This document shows positions 33,398-41,826 of a DNA stretch of 64,000 nt, in pieces (position 1 is the stretch's first letter; each line of letters starts with the position of its first letter). Under the pieces are notes generated by a model. It saw only the letters and a program-made list of their open reading frames with translations. It made no database searches and had not been told where the DNA came from. The position numbers and the translations under genes are program-made. Source of the stretch: Hasllibacter sp963833115 (GTDB taxonomy: Bacteria > Pseudomonadota > Alphaproteobacteria > Rhodobacterales > Rhodobacteraceae); assembly GCA_963833115.1 (NCBI GenBank), contig CAWHWS010000002.1, forward strand, positions 1 to 64,000, given 5' to 3'.

Positions 33398-33715
33398 GAC
33401 GGCCCCCCCGACGGACGGCCTTGCCGGGTGCTGAACGCCCTCGCCGACCACGGAGCCTGCGACGTCGCAGCACTGAGTCGCCGCCGTTCCGGACCGCTTT
33501 CCGCGTAGCGCGCACGGTCCAGGAGCCTGGACGCCACCACCGCCGGCAACGCATCCGCATCGCGCAAGGGTGCGGGGACGCGCGGATCGGCGAGGCGGTA
33601 GAGCGCATGGCGCGCAGTCGGAGGGTTTCGCGGTCCGAGGTGCCGGTCGCTCTGGACGTATCAGGGGGCGATGATGCGTCGAGCGTCATTCCCATCGCCT
33701 CCGGGACGCCAGATC

Positions 33716-34573
33716 ATGAGCGATCCGCCCCCCGCCCATGCCGCGGATCCGTCGCCTCGCGCACCCGTCCGCTACCGCGTGTCGGGCATGGACTGCGCCA
33801 GGGACGCCGCGCAGATCGAGCGGGCCGCCCGGGGCGCCGGGGTCGCGCCGGACGCCGTGAAGGTCTCGGCCGCCACCCATGTCATGACCCTGCGCGTGCC
33901 GGACGCCGACCTGCCCGCTATCGAAGCGGCCGTGGCGACGACGGGATACGGGTTCGAGCGCGTCGCCGAGGGCGAGGCCGGCGCGCCCGCCCACCGGGAT
34001 CCGGCCTATCGCCGCGCGCTCTGGATCGTGGTGATCCTGAACCTCGGTTACGGCGTCGTCGAGATGGTCGGCGGTGTCTGGGCCGGGTCGCAGGCGCTCC
34101 TCGCCGATGCGCTCGACTTCCTCGGCGACGGGGCGATCACCTTCCTCGGCCTGCTCGCCATCGGCTGGAGCCTCGCCTGGCGGGCCCGCTCGGCGATGAT
34201 CCAGGGCGTGTTCCTCGGCCTGCTCGGCCTCGGCGTCATCGCCACGACGATATGGCGCGCCTTCGCCGGCACGCCTCCCGAGGCGGGGCCAATGGCGCTC
34301 TTCGGGCTGATCGCGCTGGCGGTGAACGTGGCGGCCGTCCTGCCGCTCCTGCGCTTCCGGCAGGGCGACGCCAACATGCGCGCCGTCTGGCTCTTCTCGC
34401 GCAACGACGCCATCGGCAACGCGGCGGTCGTCGTCGCGGCCGGGCTCGTCTGGTGGCTGGGCCGGGCGTGGCCCGACCTGATCGTCGCCGTCGCCATCGC
34501 CGGGCTGTTCCTGCATTCGTCCTGGTCGATCATCCGGGACGCGAGGGCGGATTTGCGAGGCGCGCGATCGTGA
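33716..34573 (+). CDS. HMA-domain cation diffusion transporter
   Basis: A 285-residue fusion. Residues about 15-80 form a heavy-metal-associated domain (VRYRVSGMDCARDAAQIERAA) in which only one cysteine of the usual GMDCxxC pair is present. Residues about 95-280 are a five- or six-helix CDF-type transporter (NLGYGVVEMVGGVWAGSQALL, ADALDFLGDGAITFLGLLAIG) with the H/DxxxD metal sites as D-x3-D (ALDFLGD) and NDAIGN in helix 5. Such proteins are probable efflux pumps for divalent metals. ATG 33716 is preferred over 33671 since the HMA leader follows. It is intact and flanks the decayed island. Confidence 0.83.
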   Translation: MSDPPPAHAADPSPRAPVRYRVSGMDCARDAAQIERAARGAGVAPDAVKVSAATHVMTLRVPDADLPAIEAAVATTGYGFERVAEGEAGAPAHRDPAYRRALWIVVILNLGYGVVEMVGGVWAGSQALLADALDFLGDGAITFLGLLAIGWSLAWRARSAMIQGVFLGLLGLGVIATTIWRAFAGTPPEAGPMALFGLIALAVNVAAVLPLLRFRQGDANMRAVWLFSRNDAIGNAAVVVAAGLVWWLGRAWPDLIVAVAIAGLFLHSSWSIIRDARADLRGARS

Positions 34574-34676
34574 TATCGAGTTTACCCATCCGGAATGTCG
34601 GACGGGAGCGCACCGTCCGTTCCGGAGGCCGAAGGACAGCCTGGTCCCGCGCGGCGGAGGTCGAGGGGCACGCGGT

Positions 34677-37172
34677 CTATCCGTCCATCCGGATGCGGGC
34701 GTTGGCGGGGTCGTGGGGGCTGTCCTCCACGATCTCGGCGTCCCAGAGGTCGCGGAGCATGCGGACCTTCAGCCTCGTGCCGGCGATCGCGCGGTCGGGG
34801 CGGACGTAGCCCATGCCGATGGACCGGCCCGTGGCGACGGAATGGCCGCCGGAGGTGAGGCGGCCGATCATCTCGCCGCCCGAGAGGAGCGCCTCGCGGC
34901 CCCAGGGGGTCACGTCCTCCGGCCCGTCGATCAGGAGGGTCACGCAGCGCGAGCGGACGGGCGCGGCCTCCATCGCGGCCTTGCCGTGGAAGTCCTTCGA
35001 CATGTCGACGAAGCGGTCCAGCCCGGCCTCGAGCGGGGTCGCGTCGCGCCCGAGCTCCGTTCCGAAGGCGCGGTAGGACTTCTCCTGGCGCAGCCAGTTC
35101 TGGGCGCGCGCGCCCACGGGCGCGAGGCCATGGGGCTCGCCCGCCTCCATGAGCGAATCCCACAGGCGGTTCTGCATCTCCATCGGGTGGTGCAGCTCCC
35201 AACCGAGCTCGCCGGTATAGGCCACGCGCACCGCCATGCACGGCACCATGCCCAGCTCCAGCCGCCGGGCGGAGAGCCAGGGGAAGCGCGCGTTGGAGAG
35301 CGCGGTGTCGGCGTCGGCATCCGAGACCAGCGCGCGCAGCACCTTGCGCGACTTGGGCCCCGCGAGGGCGAGGACCCCGGTCTGCCCGGTGTAGTCGTGG
35401 ACCGACACGAAGGGCTCGCCGTCGGCGATCCAGTCCTCGGCCGCGCGGCGCAGGTGGTCGCCGTCATAGGCCTGCCACGCGCCGGCGGAGATCAGGAGGA
35501 AGGTCTCCTCCGAGGGGCGGACGATCGTGTACTCGGTGCGCACGGTCCCCGCCTCGGTCAGGGCGTAGGTGAGGGAGATGCGCCCGGGCTTCGGCAGGCG
35601 GTTGGTCGTCAGCCGGTCCAGGAAGGCGGCCGCGCCGGGGCCGGTGACGGAGTGCTTGGCGAAGGCGGAGGCGTCGATCAGGCCGGCGGCCTCGCGCACG
35701 GCGGTGGCCTCGTCATGCGCGTGCCGCCACCAGGCGCCGCGGCGGAAGGAGCGGGAGGCGTGGTCGAACTCGTCGCCCGAGCCCGGCGCGTAGTAGTTGG
35801 GACGCTCCCAGCCGTTCACCGCGCCGAACTGCGCGCCCAGGGCGCGCTGGCGCTCGTAGGCGGGCGCGGTCTTGAGGGGGCGGGCGGCGGGGCGCTCCTC
35901 GTCGGGGTGGTGGAGGATGAAGACGTGCTCGTACGCCTCCTCGTTCTTGCGCCGCGCCCATTCGGTCGTGACCCAGGGTCCGAAGCGGCGCGGGTCGAGG
36001 CTCGCCATGTCGATCTCGGCCTCGCCCTCCACCATCATCTGCGTCAGGTAGTGCCCCGCCCCGCCGGCCGCCGTGATGCCGAAGGAGAACCCCTCCGCCA
36101 GCCACATGTTGCGCAGCCCGGGCGCCGGGCCGATGAGGGGGTTGCCGTCGGGGGTGTAGCAGATGGGGCCGTTGAAGTCGGCCTTGAGGCCGGCGTCCTC
36201 GGAGGAGGGGATGCGGTGGATGAAGCTCTCGTACTCCACCTCGATGCGGTCCAGGTCGAGCGGGAAGAGGTCGGCGCGGAACCCGTCGGGGACGCCGTGG
36301 GCGAAGCGGGCGGGCGCGCCCCGCTCGTAGGGGCCGAGGATCCAGCCGCCGCGCTCCTCGCGCACGTACCACCTGGCGTCGGCGTCGCGCAGGACGGGGT
36401 GCTCGGGGTTCGTCCGCCGCCAGTCCTGCAGGCGGGGGTCGGCCTCGGTGACGATGTACTGATGCTCGACCGGGATGGCGGGGATCTTGATGTCCAGGAG
36501 CCGGCCGGTGCGCTGCGCGTGGTTGCCGGTGGCGGTGACGACGTGCTCGGCGACGATCTCAACCACCTCCTCGGTGGGGATCAGGTTGCCGCCCTTCTCC
36601 GCCATCTTGCGCGCCGTGACGCGCCAGGCGTCGCCGTCCCGGCGGTATCCGTCCACCTGCCAGCGGCGCTCGATGGTGGCGCCGGCCTGCCGCGCGCCCT
36701 TGGCCATGGCCATCGTGACGTCGGCCGGGTTGATGTAGCCGTCGGTCGGATGGAGGATCGCGCCCTCCAGGTCGTCGGTGCGCACCAGCGGATAGCGCTC
36801 GCCCACCTCGCGCGGGGTGAGCCATTCGAACGGCACGCCGGCGGTCTCGGCGGTGGCGGCGTAGAGCATGTACTCGTCCATGCGCGCGCTCGACTGCGCC
36901 ATGCGCAGGTTGCCGACGACGGCGAAGCCGGGGTTGAGGCCGGTCTCCGCCTCCAGGGTCTTGTAGAGCTTGATCGAGCGGTCGTGGATGAAGGTCGTGG
37001 CGTAGGACATGTTGAAGTAGGGCAGCAGGCCGGCGGCGTGCCAGGTGCTGCCCGCGGTCAGCTCGTCGCGCTCCAGGAGGAGCGGCGCCCAGCCGGCATG
37101 CGCGAGGTGGTAGGCGATGGACGTGCCCACCGCGCCGCCGCCGACGACGAGAGCCTTAACATGCGTCTTCAT
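34677..37172 (-). CDS. FAD-dependent dehydrogenase with GcvT domain (dimethylglycine/sarcosine dehydrogenase type)
   Basis: An 831-residue two-domain enzyme. Residues 1-400 are a DAO-type flavin domain (ALVVGGGAVGTSIAYHLAHAG, HAAGLLPYFN, GFSFGITAAGGAGHYLTQMM). Residues about 440-830 are a GcvT-type folate-binding domain (GLIDASAFAKHSVTGPGAAAF, TGQTGVLALAGPKSRKVLRA, AYTGELGWELHHP, WLRQEKSYRAFGTELGRDATP). The plan is that of dimethylglycine and sarcosine dehydrogenases, which remove N-methyl groups and pass the one-carbon unit to tetrahydrofolate. Marine Rhodobacterales carry many paralogs acting on N-methylated osmolytes. The exact substrate is not evident; panC is divergent. Confidence 0.88.
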   Translation of the reverse strand: MKTHVKALVVGGGAVGTSIAYHLAHAGWAPLLLERDELTAGSTWHAAGLLPYFNMSYATTFIHDRSIKLYKTLEAETGLNPGFAVVGNLRMAQSSARMDEYMLYAATAETAGVPFEWLTPREVGERYPLVRTDDLEGAILHPTDGYINPADVTMAMAKGARQAGATIERRWQVDGYRRDGDAWRVTARKMAEKGGNLIPTEEVVEIVAEHVVTATGNHAQRTGRLLDIKIPAIPVEHQYIVTEADPRLQDWRRTNPEHPVLRDADARWYVREERGGWILGPYERGAPARFAHGVPDGFRADLFPLDLDRIEVEYESFIHRIPSSEDAGLKADFNGPICYTPDGNPLIGPAPGLRNMWLAEGFSFGITAAGGAGHYLTQMMVEGEAEIDMASLDPRRFGPWVTTEWARRKNEEAYEHVFILHHPDEERPAARPLKTAPAYERQRALGAQFGAVNGWERPNYYAPGSGDEFDHASRSFRRGAWWRHAHDEATAVREAAGLIDASAFAKHSVTGPGAAAFLDRLTTNRLPKPGRISLTYALTEAGTVRTEYTIVRPSEETFLLISAGAWQAYDGDHLRRAAEDWIADGEPFVSVHDYTGQTGVLALAGPKSRKVLRALVSDADADTALSNARFPWLSARRLELGMVPCMAVRVAYTGELGWELHHPMEMQNRLWDSLMEAGEPHGLAPVGARAQNWLRQEKSYRAFGTELGRDATPLEAGLDRFVDMSKDFHGKAAMEAAPVRSRCVTLLIDGPEDVTPWGREALLSGGEMIGRLTSGGHSVATGRSIGMGYVRPDRAIAGTRLKVRMLRDLWDAEIVEDSPHDPANARIRMDG

Positions 37173-37302
37173 TCCGCGCTCCTGAGGCCGCCTGCGCCGA
37201 GGATAGGCCCCCGCCCCGCCCGGCGCGGGCCGCGCGCGACGGGTGGGTCCCCGAAGGCGACGCGGCCTTCCGCCCGGGCGGGCGCGGAGCTAGGTCTCCG
37301 GC

Positions 37303-38157
37303 ATGGAGGTGCATCGCGACATCCCGGCCATGCGCGCGGCCTGCGGGCGGCTCCGCTCCGGCGGGCGGCTGGGGCTCGTGACGACGATGGGCGCGCTCCA
37401 TGCCGGGCACATGGCCCTGGTGGCGGCGGCGCGGGAAGGCTCGGACGCGGTCGCGGCGACGATCTTCGTCAACCCCGCGCAGTTCGGGGAGGCGGCGGAC
37501 CTCGCGGCCTACCCCCGGCCCGAGGCGCGGGACCTGGAGATGCTGCGGGCCGCGGGGGTCGCGGCGGTGTTCGCGCCGCCGGCGGAGGTCATGTACCCGC
37601 CCGGGATGGAGACGGCCGTGGAAGTGGCGGACCTGTCCGGCGTCCTCCTGGGCGCGGCGCGGCCGGGGCATTTCCGGGGCGTGGCGACGGTCGTGGCCAA
37701 GCTCTTCAACATCGTGCGCCCCCACGCGGCCTGGTTCGGGGAGAAGGACTTCCAGCAGCTCGCGGTGATCCGCGCGATGGCGCGCGACCTCGACATGGAG
37801 GTCGACGTGCGCGGCGTGCCGACCGTGCGAGAGGCGGACGGGCTGGCGATGTCCTCGCGCAACGCGCGCCTCGGCGCGGCGGACCGCGCAGCGGCTCCGG
37901 TGCTGCATCGGGCGCTCCGGGCGGGCGGCCGCGCGGTGGAGGCGGGGCGCGCGCCGGCGGAGGTGGAGGCGATCCTGCGCGAGACGATCGCCGCCGAGCC
38001 CCGCGCGGCCCTCGTCTCCGCCGACCTGCGCGACGCGGCCACCCTCGCCCCGGCGACCGGGCGGTGCCCGCCGCAAGTGGTCATGCTGGTCGCGGCGCAC
38101 CTGGGCGGCGTGCTATTGATCGACCAGATGACGGCCACGCCCGGAGGCGCCACGTGA
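37303..38157 (+). CDS. panC: pantothenate synthetase
   Basis: A 284-residue enzyme that joins pantoate and beta-alanine with ATP in the cytoplasm. The nucleotidyl-transferase HIGH-type motif is HAGH in TTMGALHAGHMALV, followed by FVNPAQFG, GHFRGVATVVAKLFNIVRP, FGEKDFQQL and the KMSKS-like MSSRNARL. Length matches the family. Its TGA overlaps the GTG of panB (GTGA), so the two are translationally coupled. The next pathway genes (coaBC, here at 49-50 kb) are not linked. Confidence 0.95.
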   Translation: MEVHRDIPAMRAACGRLRSGGRLGLVTTMGALHAGHMALVAAAREGSDAVAATIFVNPAQFGEAADLAAYPRPEARDLEMLRAAGVAAVFAPPAEVMYPPGMETAVEVADLSGVLLGAARPGHFRGVATVVAKLFNIVRPHAAWFGEKDFQQLAVIRAMARDLDMEVDVRGVPTVREADGLAMSSRNARLGAADRAAAPVLHRALRAGGRAVEAGRAPAEVEAILRETIAAEPRAALVSADLRDAATLAPATGRCPPQVVMLVAAHLGGVLLIDQMTATPGGAT

Positions 38158-38969
38158 GCACCGAGACCAAGACGCCCAAGCGGCGCATCACCGCGCCGCA
38201 GATCGCCGCGCGCAAGGGCGGGGAGCCGATCGTCTCGCTCACCTCCTATCACGCGCACACCGCCGCCATCGTCGAGCGGCACTGCGACTTCATCCTGGTC
38301 GGCGACAGCGTCGGGATGGTTATGCACGGGATGGAGAACACCACCGGCGTCACGCTCGAGCTGATGATCCTGCACGGGCGGGCGGTGGTGCGGGGCACGG
38401 CGCGCGCGCTCATCGTCGTGGACATGCCGTTCGGCAGCTACGAGGAGAGCCCGCAGATCGCGTTCCGCAACGCGACCCGCATCATGAAGGAGACGCAGTG
38501 CGGCGCCGTGAAGCTCGAGGGCGGGGCGCAGATGGCCGAGACGATCCGCTTCCTCGTGGAGCGCGGCGTGCCGGTGATGGCGCATGTCGGCCTCACCCCG
38601 CAGTCGACGCACGTGATGGGCGGGTTCAAGACGCAGGGCCGCGACGAGGACACGTGGGACGCGCATGTCGCCGACGCGGTCGCGGTCGCCGAAGCCGGCG
38701 CCTTCGCGATGGTGGTGGAGGGGGTGGTCGAGCCCCTCGCGCGCCTCATCACGCGGGCGGTGCCGGTCCCGACCATCGGGATCGGCGCGAGCGCGGATTG
38801 CGACGGGCAGATCCTCGTGCTCGAGGACATGCTGGGACTCAATCCCTGGGTGCCGAAATTCGTGAAGGTCTACGGCGATCTCGGCCCGATGATCGAGGCG
38901 GCGGTCGAGGCCTATGCCGCCGAGGTGCGCGGCCGCGCCTTCCCCGGCGAGGCGCAGACCTACCGCTGA
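38154..38969 (+). CDS. panB: 3-methyl-2-oxobutanoate hydroxymethyltransferase
   Basis: A 271-residue TIM-barrel enzyme making ketopantoate from 2-oxoisovalerate and methylene-tetrahydrofolate. Motifs include SLTSYHAHTA, DFILVGDSVGMVMHG (metal-binding Asp), VVDMPFGSYE, GAVKLEGG with the substrate lysine, VMAHVGLTPQS and the catalytic glutamate in FAMVVEGV. Start is GTG 38154 overlapping panC. The much longer open frame on this strand reaching back to 34713 is antisense to the FAD/GcvT gene and irrelevant. Confidence 0.95.
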   Translation: MSTETKTPKRRITAPQIAARKGGEPIVSLTSYHAHTAAIVERHCDFILVGDSVGMVMHGMENTTGVTLELMILHGRAVVRGTARALIVVDMPFGSYEESPQIAFRNATRIMKETQCGAVKLEGGAQMAETIRFLVERGVPVMAHVGLTPQSTHVMGGFKTQGRDEDTWDAHVADAVAVAEAGAFAMVVEGVVEPLARLITRAVPVPTIGIGASADCDGQILVLEDMLGLNPWVPKFVKVYGDLGPMIEAAVEAYAAEVRGRAFPGEAQTYR

Positions 38970-38975
38970 GCCGCC

Positions 38976-39179
38976 CTAGGGCACCATGGCCTGCCAGCGC
39001 GCGGCATCCTTGCGCTGATCCGCGCCCTCGTCCGGCACGGGGCGCTGCGCGGGCTCGGCCTCCGCCCCGGGCTCCTCGGGGCGGGACGGGGCGGCGGCCA
39101 GGGAGGCGCGGACCGCCGGGTGGGCGACGCCGCTGGGGCGGGAGGGGGCGCGCGCGTCTCGGACGGTCTTGCGGGTCAT
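38976..39179 (-). CDS. small hypothetical protein
   Basis: A 67-residue basic, Ala/Pro/Arg-rich frame starting TRKTVRDARAPSRPSG. It has no membrane segment or recognised domain and is of low complexity, so it may be disordered. It converges with panB (6-base gap) and fills the space before the pyridoxamine-oxidase-like gene. I do not recognise it, and it may be a chance frame. Confidence 0.35.
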   Translation of the reverse strand: MTRKTVRDARAPSRPSGVAHPAVRASLAAAPSRPEEPGAEAEPAQRPVPDEGADQRKDAARWQAMVP

Positions 39180-39255
39180 CGGTCGATCCTCGGCGGTGGG
39201 CGTGTGGGGAACGAACCCAGAAGGGGGCGCGGCGTTCCGATCCCCCTCCCCCGCG

Positions 39256-39750
39256 CTAGAACCGCAGGTCCTGCGTGCTGCCGACATGCGCGACGTGGTC
39301 CTTGCTGAGGTTGGCGCGCAGGACCTCGGCGCCGAAGACGAGCGTCGAGCCGGTGGAGGCCCAGGCCTGGCCGTCCGACAGGTCCATGCGGCACAGGCAG
39401 AGGTGCGGATCGTCGCGCCCGCCGTCGAAGAAGGCGGCGGCGACGCGGTTCCAGAGATCGTCGATCTTGGCCGCGTCCCGCGACAGGCTGAGGCGGCCCG
39501 ACACGCAGGCCCAGTAGTCGTGGTCCTTGCCGGTGACGGTGAAGTGCCCGTCCGCGCCGGCGCCCACGGCCTCCATCAGCTCGTTGTCGTCGTTGGTCAG
39601 GAACCAGACGATGCCCGCCCCGGGGTCCGGATAGGGGGACATGGGCTGCGAATGGAGGGCGGCGCCGGAGACCTTGAGCATGCCGGCATGGACGCGGCCC
39701 GTCTGCTCGAAGAACTGGGCGCGGGCGTCGTCTGGGGCGGTGTCGGCCAT
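39256..39750 (-). CDS. pyridoxamine 5'-phosphate oxidase-family (general stress) protein
   Basis: A 164-residue split-barrel flavin-binding-type protein of the general-stress/PNPOx-like subgroup. Typical blocks are HSQPMSPYPDPGAGIVWFLT, DDNELMEAVGAGADGHFTVTG, DYWACVSGRLSLSRDAAKIDD and WNRVAAAFFDGGRDDPHLCLC. Members bind FMN or related cofactors and are linked to stress, but this subgroup's reaction is unknown. It is separated from the hydroxyacid dehydrogenase gene by 55 bases on the same strand, so it may be the second gene of that transcript. Confidence 0.82.
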   Translation of the reverse strand: MADTAPDDARAQFFEQTGRVHAGMLKVSGAALHSQPMSPYPDPGAGIVWFLTNDDNELMEAVGAGADGHFTVTGKDHDYWACVSGRLSLSRDAAKIDDLWNRVAAAFFDGGRDDPHLCLCRMDLSDGQAWASTGSTLVFGAEVLRANLSKDHVAHVGSTQDLRF

Positions 39751-39805
39751 GGGGTCCTCCGTGGGCTGTCGGAGGCGGAACGGGCGCGGCGGGGGCGGGG
39801 TTCCG

Positions 39806-40792
39806 CTAGAGCATGGAGGGCAGGACGAGGTCGGGCGGGCGATGGCCGTCCTGGAAGGTCCGTATGTTGAGGAGCACCTTCTCGCCCATCTGGGCGCGCC
39901 CCTCGCGCGTGGCGCTGCCCATGTGCGGCAGGAGGGCGACGTTGGGCAGGCGCAGGAGGCGCGGGTTCACGCCGCGACCGCGCTTGAACACGTCGAGCCC
40001 GGCGCCCGCGATCGCGCCCGAGCGAAGCGCGCGGGTGAGGGCGTTCTCGTCCACGACCTCGCCGCGCGAGGTGTTCACCAGGACGGCGCCCGGCTTCATC
40101 AGGGCGAGGCGACGGGCGTTGATCAGGTGGAACGTCGCCGGGGTGTGCGGCGCGTTGACCGAGAGGATGTCGACGCGGGCGAGCATCTGGTCGAGGCTCT
40201 CCCACCAGGTCGCGCCGAGCGCGGCCTCGACCTCCGGGCGCAGGCGGCGGCGGTTGTGGTAGTGGATGGTCAGGCCGAACGCCCTCGCGCGGCGGGCGAC
40301 GGCCTGGCCGATGCGGCCCATGCCGAGGATCCCGAGGCCCCGCCCGCCGACGCGCCCGCCCAGGAGCGCGGTCGGGGCCCAGCCCTCCCAGGCGCCGCCC
40401 TGCATCAGGGCCAGGCCCTCGGGGATGCGCCGGATGACGGCGAGGATCAGGGCCATCGCCATGTCGGCGGTGTCCTCGGTCGCGGCGCCGGGCGTGTTGG
40501 TCACCGTTATGCCCAGGCGGTGGGCGGCGGCGACGTCGACATGGTCGATCCCCGCCCCGTAGCTCGCGATGAGGCCGAGGCGCGGGCCGGCGGTGGCCAG
40601 GAGGGCCGCGTCGATCCGGTCGGTGACGGTGGGCACGAGCACTTCCGAGGCCGTCATCGCGTGGGCGAGCTCGGCCGGGGTCATCGGTCGGTCGTCCGGT
40701 CGCAGGGCGGCGTCGAAGAGCTCGGCCAGGCGGGCCTCGACCTCCCGCGGGAGGCGTCGCGTGACGGCAACGGTGAGGCGCCTGTCCGCCAT
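39806..40792 (-). CDS. D-2-hydroxyacid dehydrogenase family protein lacking the catalytic Glu
   Basis: A 328-residue NAD-dependent enzyme resembling glyoxylate/hydroxypyruvate reductase (GyaR). The nucleotide loop is GRGLGILGMGRIGQAVA, the catalytic Arg is in VLVNTSRGEVVDENAL, and the catalytic His is in LLPHMGSATREGR. In relatives the segment after GLDVF is ExEP, which holds the third catalytic residue; here it reads GLDVFKRGRGVNPRLL, so both glutamates are replaced. The rest, including the conserved tail INIRTF-DGHRPPD, is intact. Either the enzyme is impaired or it now does something else. Confidence 0.85.
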   Translation of the reverse strand: MADRRLTVAVTRRLPREVEARLAELFDAALRPDDRPMTPAELAHAMTASEVLVPTVTDRIDAALLATAGPRLGLIASYGAGIDHVDVAAAHRLGITVTNTPGAATEDTADMAMALILAVIRRIPEGLALMQGGAWEGWAPTALLGGRVGGRGLGILGMGRIGQAVARRARAFGLTIHYHNRRRLRPEVEAALGATWWESLDQMLARVDILSVNAPHTPATFHLINARRLALMKPGAVLVNTSRGEVVDENALTRALRSGAIAGAGLDVFKRGRGVNPRLLRLPNVALLPHMGSATREGRAQMGEKVLLNIRTFQDGHRPPDLVLPSML

Positions 40793-40897
40793 GGGGGACC
40801 CTCCGCGATCTGGCGCGCGGCGGGCGCCTGCGGTCAGGGTGACGCCGGGCCGGACGCCGCGCAAGGGCGCGGCGGGGCCCCTGGCGGGGAGCGCGCG

Positions 40898-41461
40898 ATG
40901 GCGGTGGGACGGCGGATGCTCCTGGCGGCGGCGGCCACGGCGGCGGTCCTGGCGGCGGGCGCGGGGGCCGGGCACGCCCAGGAGGCGGCGACGGCCGCGT
41001 TCGCGCCGGCCGCGATCCCCGACGCGCGGGGCGACACGGGGCGCGAGACCGGGCGCGCCCTGCCGCGGTTCGTCACGCTCAAGCGGGACCGCGCCCGCGT
41101 GCGCCGCGGGCCGGGGACGGAGTATCGCGTGGACTGGGTGTTCGTTCGCCAGGGGATGCCGCTCGAGGTGGTGGCCGAGCACGGCAACTGGCGCCGGGTG
41201 CGCGACGTGGAGGGCGCGGGCGGCTGGGTCCACTACGCGCTCCTGAGCGGGCGGCGGACGGGGATCGTGCTGGAGGACATGCTGCCGCTGCGTGCCCGGC
41301 CCACGGAGGCGGCGGTGGAGACGGCGCGCGCGGAGGCGGGCGCGATGCTGCGCGTCGAGCGCTGCGAGGGGGGATGGTGCCGGATGCGGGGCGAGCGCGC
41401 CCGCGGCTGGGCGCGCGACACCGCTGTCTGGGGCGTGCGGCCGGGCGAGGCGTTCGACTGA
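40898..41461 (+). CDS. exported SH3-domain protein
   Basis: A 187-residue protein with a signal peptide (RRMLLAAAATAAVLAAGAGAG, cleavage after GHAQ). The mature part contains bacterial SH3 repeats (VTLKRDRARVRRGPGTEYRVD, VVAEHGNWRRVRDVEGAGGWV, then MLRVERCEGGWCRMRGERARG), the pattern of SH3_4/DUF1058 proteins of Rhodobacterales. It probably binds peptidoglycan or a partner in the periplasm. ATG 40898 is chosen because the signal peptide starts there. It is divergent from the hydroxyacid dehydrogenase gene. Confidence 0.82.
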   Translation: MAVGRRMLLAAAATAAVLAAGAGAGHAQEAATAAFAPAAIPDARGDTGRETGRALPRFVTLKRDRARVRRGPGTEYRVDWVFVRQGMPLEVVAEHGNWRRVRDVEGAGGWVHYALLSGRRTGIVLEDMLPLRARPTEAAVETARAEAGAMLRVERCEGGWCRMRGERARGWARDTAVWGVRPGEAFD

Positions 41462-41524
41462 CGACGGCCGCCGCGCGGGTCCGAGGACGCGCGCAGAGGC
41501 CGGGACGGAGCGAGGCCCGCGCGG

Positions 41525-41728
41525 CTATTCGGGCGCCTCGCCGGCGGGCGGCGGCGCTTCGAGGGACACGTCCCCGGCCGCGTCGATGATGGCGGGCGCC
41601 ATCAGGGCCACCGCGGCGATGGCGATGCCGACGACCGCGCCCGTGAGCATGACGAAATCCACCGTCACGGCGCCGTCCTCGGCCGCGACGAAGCGGCGGA
41701 TGTTTCCTCTGGGTCTTCGGCTGCTCAT
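41525..41728 (-). CDS. Flp/Fap-family type IVb pilin (copy 2)
   Basis: A 67-residue pilin-like protein with a short basic leader (RRPRGNIRRFVAAEDGAVTVD) and one long hydrophobic helix (FVMLTGAVVGIAIAAVALMAP). The AEDGAVTVDFVMLTG segment is the prepilin processing region, with G before AVTVDF and the conserved Glu position as D. The tail is Pro/Ala-rich. Flp pilins form Tad pili for adhesion. It lies 98 bases downstream of a paralog and no tad assembly genes are in the window. Confidence 0.8.
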   Translation of the reverse strand: MSSRRPRGNIRRFVAAEDGAVTVDFVMLTGAVVGIAIAAVALMAPAIIDAAGDVSLEAPPPAGEAPE

Positions 41729-41826
41729 CGCGGCCTCCAGTATGGGGATCGGCCCGCGGGATCGAACCGCGGGCCGGTGTCATCGGTCGTCGAACCGCTC
41801 CGTCCGAACGGCAGGACCTATTCCGA

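Noticed and set aside
33509..33715. Possible remnant genes between the merR gene and the HMA-CDF gene
   Set aside because: Minus-strand frames there show some protein-like stretches but no family pattern I could name.
34713..38969. A 1418-codon plus-strand open frame
   Set aside because: Most of it is antisense to the well-supported FAD/GcvT dehydrogenase and its residue content is typical of a GC-rich shadow; only its last 271 codons are real (panB).
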